Positions 45,257-52,549 of a stretch of 64,000 nt of DNA are shown here, piece after piece. Location of the stretch: assembly GCF_047601505.1 (NCBI RefSeq), contig NZ_JASGJD010000001.1, positions 558,001 to 622,000 on the forward strand, given 5' to 3'. The position numbers and the translations under genes were made by a program. The DNA is from Cloacibacterium sp047601505 (GTDB lineage Bacteria; Bacteroidota; Bacteroidia; Flavobacteriales; Weeksellaceae). The notes beneath the pieces are model-generated. The model had not been told where the DNA came from. It searched no databases and saw only the letters and a program-made list of their open reading frames with translations. Every line of letters starts with the position of its first letter. Within the stretch, counting starts at the first letter, position 1.

Positions 45257-45901
45257 ATGGAAAATCAAGAAAAAAACCAAAAAGGAAACCAAGAGTACAA
45301 TCAAGAGCACAATCAAAACAATGGCTTAGAACTATTAAAAAAAGTCATTGAAACCAATGAAAGAAACACCAAGCAAGGAATAAAAACAGAATTTATGTAT
45401 GAAGATTTATTGAATATAAAAGGAGAAACAGAATCTACGATGAGGGGATTTAACGCTACAATTTTAAAATTATCAGAATCTTTAGAAAAAGAAGCCCAAG
45501 AAAGGAATGAATTTATAGAAAGGATACCGAAAACCCTTGAAATCATACCCTCTGAAGATTATTTGAATCTAAATAAAGCACTTGAAAAGAATTCAAAATT
45601 TATCAAAACTATCTTTTATGGGATGATTGCAGCATTATTCCTTTCAGTTATAATAACAGCAGGAAACATCTTTTTTACCAAGCAATGGTATGTGGAGAGC
45701 ATTAAATCAAAAAGTGAAATCCGTCAAGAGATTTTGGATGAAATTAAAAAAGATGGTCAATCTATTTATAAAGATGAAGATTACCTTCAACTACAACATA
45801 ATACTGAGCTGATGAATAAATGGATAGAGAAAAACCCGAAAGAAGCAAAGAATTTTTTGAGATTTAAAGATGGGTATGAGGCGAGTAGGGAATCAAAATA
45901 A
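45257..45901 (+). CDS. Single-TM coiled-coil protein of the mobilisation operon, function unknown
   Basis: The 214-residue protein starts one base after the relaxase stop. It has an Asn/Gln-rich N-terminus and a helical region (~25-105) predicted as coiled coil. One TM segment follows (KTIFYGMIAALFLSVIITAG, ~residues 117-136), then a charged C-terminal tail. Similar small TM proteins sit after relaxases in Bacteroidota mobilisable elements and may link the relaxosome to the membrane. That role is inferred only. Confidence 0.6.
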   Translation: MENQEKNQKGNQEYNQEHNQNNGLELLKKVIETNERNTKQGIKTEFMYEDLLNIKGETESTMRGFNATILKLSESLEKEAQERNEFIERIPKTLEIIPSEDYLNLNKALEKNSKFIKTIFYGMIAALFLSVIITAGNIFFTKQWYVESIKSKSEIRQEILDEIKKDGQSIYKDEDYLQLQHNTELMNKWIEKNPKEAKNFLRFKDGYEASRESK

Positions 45902-45909
45902 TATATTTT

Positions 45910-45960
45910 ATGATTGTTATTTCAATCAAAACATGTATTTTTGTTCGAAATAACAATCAT
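45910..45960 (+). promoter_or_regulatory. hipBA promoter nested in a 14-bp-arm operator
   Basis: ATGATTGTTATTTC (45910-45923) and GAAATAACAATCAT (45947-45960) are perfect inverted repeats. Between and within them lies a consensus promoter: TTG at 45914-45916, 19 bases, then TATTTTTG at 45936-45943. One operator arm covers the -33 element and the other covers the start site. Confidence 0.8.
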
Positions 45961-45967
45961 TATTGTA

Positions 45968-46252
45968 ATGAAACAACAGGTAATCCTCCCAAAATTCAAT
46001 CAACTATTAGGGCAAATGGGAGAAAATATTAAGCTCGCAAGAAAACGTAGAAAACTCACTGCTGTTCAGGTTTCTGAAAGAGCGGGAATTGCTCGTTCCA
46101 CATTGTATTTGATTGAAAAAGGTGATGCAAGTGTTTCTTTGGGAGCTTATTTTAATGTTTTAAGAGTTCTGGGATTGCAAAACGATTTTCTGAAATTAGC
46201 TGCTGATGACGAGTTTGGCAGAAAATTGCAGGATTTAGAATTACTTAAATAA
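45968..46252 (+). CDS. hipB: HipB-like XRE-family antitoxin/repressor
   Basis: The ~94-residue protein has an XRE HTH: GENIKLARKRRKLTAVQVSE and RAGIARSTLYLIEKGDASVS. A short C-terminal region follows. It precedes hipA by 12 bases and should bind the 14-bp inverted repeat to repress the operon, while neutralising HipA. ATG 45968 was chosen because the longer in-frame start (45914) would lie upstream of the -7 box. Confidence 0.88.
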   Translation: MKQQVILPKFNQLLGQMGENIKLARKRRKLTAVQVSERAGIARSTLYLIEKGDASVSLGAYFNVLRVLGLQNDFLKLAADDEFGRKLQDLELLK

Positions 46253-46264
46253 ACATCTACTATT

Positions 46265-47512
46265 ATGAAGCAAGGAAAATTTGATATTTACGTTTTCGCT
46301 GATTGGAAAGGAATGGCAGCCCCGAAATTGATGGGAATTCTTTCTGCACATTACGGAAAAGGGAAAAAAGCGTTTGGTTTTGAATACGATAAAGATTGGA
46401 TAAAAACAGCATCTCAACGTTTGATTGACCCAGATATTCAGTTTTTTTCAGGTGCACAATTTCCAAACAATAAAGAAAATTTTGGAGTTTTTTTAGACAG
46501 TATGCCAGATACTTGGGGGCGCACTTTAATGAAAAGAAAAGCCGCACAACATGCAAGAGAATTTGGAGAGAAGCCACAAACTCTTTATGATATAGATTAT
46601 CTTTTGGGTGTTTTTGACAAAACAAGAATGGGCGCTTTGAGGTTTAAAACGTCTTTAGATGGTTCTTTTCTTGATGACGATCATGAAAATGCTACACCGC
46701 CTTGGTCGTCTATTCGAGAGCTTCAAGCCGCTGCGAAAAATTTGGAGGATGACGAAAATATAGATGTGAAAAAATGGTTAGCGATTCTTATGGCTCCAGG
46801 ATCTTCGTTGGGAGGAGCAAGACCCAAAGCCAATATTGTAGATGAAAAAGGCGATTTGTGGATTGCGAAATTTCCTTCAAAAAATGATACGATTGACAAA
46901 GGAGCTTGGGAATTTTTAGCATATCAATTAGCTTTGAAAAGTGGCATTGAAATGAACGAATGCAGAATAGAAAAAATAGCAGGAAAACACCATACTTTTT
47001 TCACTAAAAGGTTCGACAGAGAAGGCGATGATAGAATTCACTTTGCTTCGGCAATGACAATGACGGGAAACAGTGAAGAAAATTTACGATTTCACACCGC
47101 AAGTTATCTCGATATAGCTGAATTTGTAATGAATAATGGCGTAAATATTAACGAAAATCTTCATCAATTATGGCGAAGAATTGTGTTCAATATTTGTATT
47201 TCAAATACAGATGACCATCTTCGGAATCACGGTTTTATTTTAACAGAAAATGGTTGGATTTTATCGCCTGCTTATGACCTAAATCCTTCTGTTGAGAAAG
47301 ATGGATTGGCTTTAAATATTGATATGGATGATAATGCTCTGAATCTCGAATTAGCAAAAAGCGTAGGTATTTATTTTCGATTAAGCGATTCTGAAATGGA
47401 TGCTATTATTGCTGAAATTCAAGATGCAGTCCGCAATTGGAAAGACATTGCAACGGAAATTGGGATTACAAGAGCAGAACAGGAAATGATGAAAGGGGCT
47501 TTTTTGTATTGA
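46265..47512 (+). CDS. hipA: HipA-family serine/threonine kinase toxin
   Basis: The 415-residue protein has the HipA_N region and kinase core. The Gly/Ser-rich loop MAPGSSLGGARPKANIVDE carries the autophosphorylated serine; LWIAKFPSKNDT holds the ATP-binding Lys. The catalytic NTDDHLRNHGF and SPAYDLNPS segments are intact. Relatives phosphorylate aminoacyl-tRNA synthetases or related targets and cause growth arrest. All active-site motifs are present, so it should be functional. It is part of the mobile element's cargo and may stabilise it. Confidence 0.92.
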   Translation: MKQGKFDIYVFADWKGMAAPKLMGILSAHYGKGKKAFGFEYDKDWIKTASQRLIDPDIQFFSGAQFPNNKENFGVFLDSMPDTWGRTLMKRKAAQHAREFGEKPQTLYDIDYLLGVFDKTRMGALRFKTSLDGSFLDDDHENATPPWSSIRELQAAAKNLEDDENIDVKKWLAILMAPGSSLGGARPKANIVDEKGDLWIAKFPSKNDTIDKGAWEFLAYQLALKSGIEMNECRIEKIAGKHHTFFTKRFDREGDDRIHFASAMTMTGNSEENLRFHTASYLDIAEFVMNNGVNINENLHQLWRRIVFNICISNTDDHLRNHGFILTENGWILSPAYDLNPSVEKDGLALNIDMDDNALNLELAKSVGIYFRLSDSEMDAIIAEIQDAVRNWKDIATEIGITRAEQEMMKGAFLY

Positions 47513-47610
47513 ATATAAATTGTACTTTAACAGCTAATGGAAATCAATAGATTAAAAGTAATACTCGCTTAAAAAGAAAAAAATCAATACATGTTGCAAA
47601 AACTAAAATT

Positions 47611-48807
47611 CTAATTGTCTTTTATGTATTCAATTGCTTCATCAATATTATTTTTGAAATTTTCAATTGAATAATCTATTTGAATATCTGGTTTGAGTGA
47701 ACCAGAATAACCTTTCCAATTTTCCCAATATTTGGTTGAATAGCCAATAATTATTTTTGAATTTGGAAGATAAAAGCCTCTAGTTTCTCCATAATGATTT
47801 ACATTTCCACTTGTTGGTTCACCAATAAGAATTGAGTTGTAATTTCTTTTCAAATCAATCGCATTCATTAAAGCGGAAGAAAATGTTTTCTTACCAATCA
47901 AAATGTATAATGAACCCTTTTTATTCAGATAGTTTGTTTTCAAATTTTCGAGAAAAGGTTTTAGAATAGCTGAATTTCCACCGCTATTATTTCTTAAATC
48001 AATTATAAGTTTTTCGGGTTTTTGAATCTCTATAGCATTGAATAATTCATTATTAAATATTTCGAAGGTTTTTCCATCTTGTTCTGCACAATCTTGATAA
48101 TTGAAATACATTGTTTTGTTATTCTCAATCAGTTCATACCAATAATTATCCTTATGTTTAAATCTTAAAAGTTGAGTGTTTTTTGTCAGTGCAGAATTTT
48201 CTTTATTTGTTGCTAAAATTGGAAATTCTTGGTTGTCTAAAATAAATTTGATTTCTGAATTTGATTTGGTGATATTTAAGCCTTTTAATATGCTCGGATT
48301 ATTGATGAAGTTTAAAAAATTTATTTCAAAATAAGATTTATTATCATCTTTGATTATTCTTTTGTAATCATTGATTACACTTTTAATTGTGTGAGTTTCT
48401 ATTCCATTAAGTTTTTTATACATTAGCTTAGAATGAATAGAATCTGTTTTTACAACAAAAATACCTTCTTTAAAAAAATCAAAATAAATTGGAAAAATGT
48501 TTCTATATTTTGGTTCTATTCTTGTGTGTTCATCCCCAATTTTTTTAATCAATTTGTATAATTCAATTTCAAAAGTTTCATTATTCAGAGATTGCCTTTT
48601 TTTCTCAATTTCTAATATTTTTTGGTTGAATTTTCTTTCAGAGATTTTCCCAAATAGATTTTTATGTTTTTTAGGTAATTCGGTTTTTAGAAATTCTAAA
48701 TCTTCAATAAATTGTTTTTCGGTTAAATTCTGTGCATTAATTTTAAAAATTGATAATAGAAATAAGAGGAGAATATATGAAATTTTAATTCGGACTATAT
48801 GTAACAT
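47611..48807 (-). CDS. Secreted S41-family (tail-specific) peptidase-like protein
   Basis: The 398-residue protein has a signal peptide (YILLLFLLSIFKINAQ) and a helical N-terminal domain. A C-terminal S41 domain follows: KLIIDLRNNSGGNSAILKPF, then GKKTFSSALMNAIDLKRN with the candidate nucleophile Ser, then LIGEPTSGNVNHYGETR and the LKPDIQIDYS end. No PDZ domain is obvious. It is a lone gene on the minus strand between hipBA and the dCas12f module; substrate and role are unknown. Confidence 0.8.
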   Translation of the reverse strand: MLHIVRIKISYILLLFLLSIFKINAQNLTEKQFIEDLEFLKTELPKKHKNLFGKISERKFNQKILEIEKKRQSLNNETFEIELYKLIKKIGDEHTRIEPKYRNIFPIYFDFFKEGIFVVKTDSIHSKLMYKKLNGIETHTIKSVINDYKRIIKDDNKSYFEINFLNFINNPSILKGLNITKSNSEIKFILDNQEFPILATNKENSALTKNTQLLRFKHKDNYWYELIENNKTMYFNYQDCAEQDGKTFEIFNNELFNAIEIQKPEKLIIDLRNNSGGNSAILKPFLENLKTNYLNKKGSLYILIGKKTFSSALMNAIDLKRNYNSILIGEPTSGNVNHYGETRGFYLPNSKIIIGYSTKYWENWKGYSGSLKPDIQIDYSIENFKNNIDEAIEYIKDN

Positions 48808-48825
48808 TTGATCTTTTATTTTTTT

Positions 48826-48847
48826 AATTGTCTCTTTAAAGACAATT
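48826..48847. repeat. Inverted repeat upstream of the peptidase gene
   Basis: AATTGTC and GACAATT form perfect 7-bp arms around an 8-base spacer, 19 bases before the peptidase start codon. It may be an operator or a leader hairpin. The rest of 48848-49017 shows no feature I can name. Confidence 0.4.
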
Positions 48848-49017
48848 GAAATAAGAGTTTTGTTACATAACTTTCACAAACTGTACTGCGTTTTACTTAG
48901 TTTGCTAAAGAAGCAATGTTATTTAATTTTTAAGCTTACACAGATAAAGTAATTAGGGATTTAAAATACATCTTATCCTTCTTGTCTGTTTTCCTCTTCT
49001 CTCAATCACTATTTCAG

Positions 49018-49120
49018 AAAAAAAGAGACCCACGCCGTTGTATATACTGCTAGAGTATTTAGTGAGCGTTCAAGACCTCACCTTACGGGTGTACAAGCAC
49101 CCTCTTTATGCTGCTTGCTG
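49018..49120 (-). ncRNA. Putative guide RNA of the dCas12f-sigma module
   Basis: Directly after the dCas12f stop, the minus strand holds three successive hairpins: GGGTG-CTTGTA-CACCC (49102-49087), GTGAG-N10-CTCAC (49081-49062) and ATACT-CTAGC-AGTAT (49058-49044). A repeat-like end ATATACAAC (to 49037) follows. The next bases GGCGTGGGTCTC (49036-49025) then T7 would be the guide or its beginning. The first hairpin's UGCUUG loop and the terminal ...AAC resemble, from memory, the Cas12f (Un1Cas12f1) scaffold and repeat end. The scaffold may extend upstream into the 3' end of the coding region, as for TnpB omega RNAs. Confidence 0.65.
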
Positions 49121-50215
49121 CTATCCTATAATCAATTCAATACCTGCTTTTTCAGCTTTGTATTTTATTTTGGCTTGCAATTCATAATAGCTCCAATTGC
49201 GAAGTACAAATTTCTGTTCTTTGGCAATCCCAATTTTGTCCTCCTGATTTTTAAGAATAAGTGTGCCTGCTTGTTGCTCAATACAAAAATCAATAAGTTG
49301 TTTGCTGTACAAATGAAGCCGATGATTCACATACCTACTTTCAATATTTTCTCTATTATAAAGAGCCTTTTTTTTGCGTTTTGCTCCTTTTCCAGAACGG
49401 GCAGAAGCAATACCATTTTGAATCCTCTTCAGGCTAGCCTGTAAAGCAAGTCTTCGGTAGAGAAACTCCTCCTTTGTGCCAATATTGATGCGCACATTAT
49501 TGGCTTTAGCTACAATAGGATGTTCCAGAGACAAAGAAGCTTCAGCAATAATTTCAGGTTTTAAAAGATGCTCCTCTTTTTCAAATTCAAATACAGCAAG
49601 CCAATAGATTTTCTTGTCTTTCAATTGGATTTGTGAGGTACAAAGTTTTATTTCATCTCTTAAAAGGCGTTCCATAATCAAACGCTTATCCGTAAAGTCT
49701 TTTCCCAAATACGTTTTTACAGGAATAGCAAATGCATTAAAACAAAATGCTTTCGTTTCCTCTTCATATCTCATTTTGCTGATGCATTTAACAGGAAGCG
49801 GAATAGGAATATCTTTTCTAAAGTTCCTCAAAGATTTTACACCTCGCCAATAGTCAGATTTTTCTTTTGAAAAAACAGATTGAATCGTATTATTCAAGCT
49901 TCCCAATATATCAGTTGGGATTTCCCCTTTGAATTTATCAAACACCATTCGTGCTGTAGTATTGGTTTTCGAGCGGTTAAACATTCCCATTTCATCTTTA
50001 TTGATGTCTGCCAACTTGTATTGAATATCTTCTGTAAAATAAAAGAAATCCTTCATCATTTCCTGAACATACAAATGAGAAACAATAAAATTAGCTGCTC
50101 TATAACATCGGTTCTGATAGCGATACAGTTTTTCCCACATCGCTTTTTTCTCATCAAAAGGAACATCTAGGAGCAACTGAATTCTTCGGGTAAGAGTAAT
50201 TGTAGATTTTTCCAT
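49121..50215 (-). CDS. Nuclease-dead Cas12f/TnpB-family protein (dCas12f)
   Basis: The 364-residue protein aligns by eye with compact Cas12f proteins. There is an N-terminal helical REC-like half, then the RuvC region with IGTKEEFLYRRLALQASLKR and a lysine-rich bridge (SGKGAKRKKKALYNRENIES). The conserved RuvC-III helix is RNWSYYELQAKIKYKAEKAG (~residues 339-358). The catalytic residues are gone: the RuvC-I DLG reads SLS (Ser227, in ASLSLEHPIVA) and the RuvC-II Glu is Lys322 (TLILKNQ). The protein stops at GIELIIG, before the zinc finger and final Asp. It should bind a guide RNA and DNA without cutting. It starts one base after the sigma-factor stop. I chose ATG 50215 because a longer frame would overlap that gene. 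Confidence 0.85.
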   Translation of the reverse strand: MEKSTITLTRRIQLLLDVPFDEKKAMWEKLYRYQNRCYRAANFIVSHLYVQEMMKDFFYFTEDIQYKLADINKDEMGMFNRSKTNTTARMVFDKFKGEIPTDILGSLNNTIQSVFSKEKSDYWRGVKSLRNFRKDIPIPLPVKCISKMRYEEETKAFCFNAFAIPVKTYLGKDFTDKRLIMERLLRDEIKLCTSQIQLKDKKIYWLAVFEFEKEEHLLKPEIIAEASLSLEHPIVAKANNVRINIGTKEEFLYRRLALQASLKRIQNGIASARSGKGAKRKKKALYNRENIESRYVNHRLHLYSKQLIDFCIEQQAGTLILKNQEDKIGIAKEQKFVLRNWSYYELQAKIKYKAEKAGIELIIG

Positions 50216-50216
50216 T

Positions 50217-51035
50217 TCAAAGAAGTGTTTCAGAAGTTTTTTTTTTACTTTGTAGAAATTGATACGCAAATAGAAATTCCCGATGAACATCCTTTTCAGA
50301 TAAATTGAGCTCTTGAGCAATCACCGAGAAAGACGATTTATGCTCAAACCTTCTTTTCAAAATCTCAAGTTGTCGACTGCTGAGTTTATTGGGTTGCTTT
50401 TCATGTTCAGAAACTTTTATTTTAGGTTGTTCAAAAGAACTTCCTTTAATAATGTCCCGAAGGTCATTGATGGCTCTGTTCACTTCATTGCTAATATCTT
50501 TTACACTACTTCCCATAGCTTCTGCAATAGGTTTGTACTGAAAGCCATATTCAAGGCAAAGTTCTATGAGGTGTTTCCTTTTCGAATCCAAAACATTTAA
50601 AACTTTCTTCACTTCATCTAAATTTTTCTGTTCAGATTCCTGAAGGAGGAGAAGTTCCTTGTCTTGAGCAGGGTCGTAACCAGCCAGATAATCCTGATAG
50701 TTCTCGTAACGTTCTAAGGAATTAATAAGGCGAGTGAATTTATTTCTTGGAGAACTGTAATAAGTGAGGCAATCTCTTTTTAAAACAAACCTTAAAAACC
50801 CCAGAATATGATTCGGTGTTTCAATAGAATCACGTTGCAACCAAAGTTTGAGAAAAACATCCTGAACAAGCGTTTCTACCACAAAATCATCCTCCACTAT
50901 TTGTTTTCCTATCCAGAAAAGAAGTCTTTTGTAACGCAAATAAATATGTTCTAAAGAGTTTGGGTCGCCTTTTTTCAGCAGTTCATAGAGCTGAGCATCT
51001 TTCAGTATCCGAGGCAAAGAGTCTGTTCTTTTCAT
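50217..51035 (-). CDS. ECF-like sigma-70 factor paired with dCas12f, with extra C-terminal HTH
   Basis: The 272-residue protein has a sigma-2 region (~22-97: DPNSLEHIYLRYKRLLFWIG, LVQDVFLKLWLQRDSIETPN, FLRFVLKRDCLTYY) and a sigma-4 region (~140-197: LDSKRKHLIELCLEYGFQYK, then PIAEAMGSSVKDISNEVNRA). It is ~75 residues longer than ordinary ECF factors. The extension holds a second HTH-like unit (SSRQLEILKRRFEHKSSFSV, then IAQELNLSEKDVHREFLFAY, ~219-258). No anti-sigma gene is nearby. It precedes dCas12f by one base, so the pair is translated together. The inferred role is to bring RNA polymerase to the site bound by the dCas12f-guide complex. Confidence 0.85.
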   Translation of the reverse strand: MKRTDSLPRILKDAQLYELLKKGDPNSLEHIYLRYKRLLFWIGKQIVEDDFVVETLVQDVFLKLWLQRDSIETPNHILGFLRFVLKRDCLTYYSSPRNKFTRLINSLERYENYQDYLAGYDPAQDKELLLLQESEQKNLDEVKKVLNVLDSKRKHLIELCLEYGFQYKPIAEAMGSSVKDISNEVNRAINDLRDIIKGSSFEQPKIKVSEHEKQPNKLSSRQLEILKRRFEHKSSFSVIAQELNLSEKDVHREFLFAYQFLQSKKKTSETLL

Positions 51036-51154
51036 AAGCAGTATGTTTTAGCTGGAAGAAACTGCTTCGATCATGAAGATGAATTCTTTTGTACCATTCA
51101 ACACACATACTCACTACATTTTGCCCAATAGAAAAGGCGTGGAACTCAACTTAC

Positions 51155-51264
51155 CGACTGGTGGTACTGGCATACCAAGCAACGATAAGCGAGCCCACGC
51201 CGAGGTCGTGGGCACGTTTACTTATCAACTCGTTGCTTTTTGAAAAGTGCCAGTTTTCCAGTCG
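51155..51264. other. Large nested hairpin upstream of the sigma-dCas12f operon
   Basis: Five nested stems span 110 bases. They are CGACTGG/CCAGTCG (51155-51161 with 51258-51264), ACTGGCA/TGCCAGT (51166-51172 with 51248-51254), AAGCAACGA/TCGTTGCTT (51177-51185 with 51230-51238), TAAG/CTTA and GCCCACG/CGTGGGC (51193-51199 with 51207-51213). It is much richer in G+C than its surroundings and has no reading frame. It lies 120 bases before the sigma-factor start. It could be a structured leader, a separate RNA or a cruciform control site. The rest of 51036-51408 holds only a short AAGCAGT/ACTGCTT repeat (51036-51067) and AT-rich DNA. Confidence 0.7.
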
Positions 51265-51408
51265 AGAATCTAAGCAATAGCTTCTATATTTTTTTGTACT
51301 ATCGCAAAATTACATATTCACTGTAATTTTTACAAATATAAACAAAAAAAATAAATACACAACATATATGTGTTGTTGAAAAACTTTAGAAAGTCCAAAA
51401 TTTACTAA

Positions 51409-51717
51409 ATGAATAAATTGGTACTTGAGGAATTAAAAAATCAAATCGGAAAGCTTTTACAATTGCATAGATTAAGAAAGGGAATGTCACAATTGCAACT
51501 GGGAAATGAACTTAATTTATCAAGTAATCATATAGGAAGAATTGAAAGAGCAGAAACCAATCCTACACTAGAAAATATTGTTAAAATTTGTAATTTTTTT
51601 GAAATTGATGTTCTATATTTATTCTCAACTCTAAATAAAAATGAACTCAATAATATTGAAAGTGAAATTATTGATTTGAAAGAAAAATTTAAAAATCAAA
51701 ATAAAAGAAAATCCTAA
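51409..51717 (+). CDS. XRE-family helix-turn-helix regulator
   Basis: The 102-residue protein has one XRE HTH: IGKLLQLHRLRKGMSQLQLG, then NELNLSSNHIGRIERAETNP. A charged helical tail (ESEIIDLKEKFKNQNKRKS) follows. It is convergent with the Septu HNH gene and divergent from the sigma-dCas12f operon. It could regulate either system or the element itself. A partial CAACA/TGTTG palindrome lies about 35-50 bases before its start. Confidence 0.8.
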   Translation: MNKLVLEELKNQIGKLLQLHRLRKGMSQLQLGNELNLSSNHIGRIERAETNPTLENIVKICNFFEIDVLYLFSTLNKNELNNIESEIIDLKEKFKNQNKRKS

Positions 51718-51757
51718 GAAATTGTTTTTATTTTTATTTTTTTATAGATAGAATATG

Positions 51758-52549
51758 TTAACTGCAGTACTTTTTTACATATTCAATTTCTTTTAGTTTT
51801 TTAATAAGAATACTTTTCCAAAAATTACTACCATAGAAAGTTGAAGTCTCTAGATAATTTCTATCAATTTCTTCTTCAGCATATTTCTCTCCATAAGATT
51901 CGTATAAAGCTTTAATTCTTAAAATATATTGTATACCTTTTTTATTATATCTGCTGGTTAATTTCAATGCACTTATATGATTATCAATTAGTGTCCCATT
52001 GAAGTTACTTTTAACTCGATAGTTTAGAATTGGAGTCTTATTTTTTAGTTTAATATCTAATTCCAAATATTCTTCCAAGGGTAGAATATCATAAGTTAAA
52101 TGCAAATAATCAACATTTTCTCCGGGTATTTTTTGACCCTTGATTTTATTACATTTACCACATATTGGAATTAAATTTTTAAAAAGTATTGAATATTCTG
52201 GAAAATGTTCTTTAGGGAGAAAGTGGTCTATTTCTTCATATTCACCAATTCCGCAATAAAGACATCTAGAATCGTGTTTAGGATTTAGATTATCAATTAT
52301 TGATTGAATTACTTTTTTTGCTGATACTGTTTTAGAATTGTAAAGAGAAAGTAAACTTTTTTTTTCGTTAATATCATAATTACAAACTTTAATTCGTTTA
52401 TTATTCTCTATTTCTGAGAAATTATTATAAGATTTAAGTATAGCTGATTTAAGAAGATTTAAGTAATCTTTTATTGGTTTGTTTTTTTCATTTATAATAT
52501 TATTTAAATCATCAGTTTCGATTCTTACAATTTGTTTAAAATTTATCAT
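51758..52549 (-). CDS. ptuB: Septu-type HNH endonuclease (PtuB-like)
   Basis: The 263-residue protein has an HNH/zinc-finger nuclease core: RCLYCGIGEYEEIDHFLPKE, with the DH metal site, followed by LFKNLIPICGKCNKIKGQK (two CxxC pairs). The C-terminal half is helical. The start overlaps the ATPase gene by 14 bases. An ATPase plus HNH pair in this order defines the Septu anti-phage system, in which the nuclease degrades DNA once the ATPase complex is triggered. I see no retron reverse transcriptase nearby. Confidence 0.83.
   Translation of the reverse strand: MINFKQIVRIETDDLNNIINEKNKPIKDYLNLLKSAILKSYNNFSEIENNKRIKVCNYDINEKKSLLSLYNSKTVSAKKVIQSIIDNLNPKHDSRCLYCGIGEYEEIDHFLPKEHFPEYSILFKNLIPICGKCNKIKGQKIPGENVDYLHLTYDILPLEEYLELDIKLKNKTPILNYRVKSNFNGTLIDNHISALKLTSRYNKKGIQYILRIKALYESYGEKYAEEEIDRNYLETSTFYGSNFWKSILIKKLKEIEYVKKYCS

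Noticed and set aside
48497..48811. Plus-strand frame of ~104 codons antisense to the S41-like peptidase
   Set aside because: It lies entirely within the signal peptide and N-terminal domain coding region of a better supported gene and has no recognisable domain.
49018..49120. CRISPR array
   Set aside because: Only one repeat-like end is present. No second copy of its ~24-base repeat-like segment is visible in the window and no adaptation genes are nearby.
49121..50215. Reading the Cas12f-like gene as an active IS605/TnpB transposon gene
   Set aside because: There is no TnpA, no recognisable left/right transposon ends, the RuvC residues and zinc finger are missing, and the gene is fused into an operon with a sigma factor.
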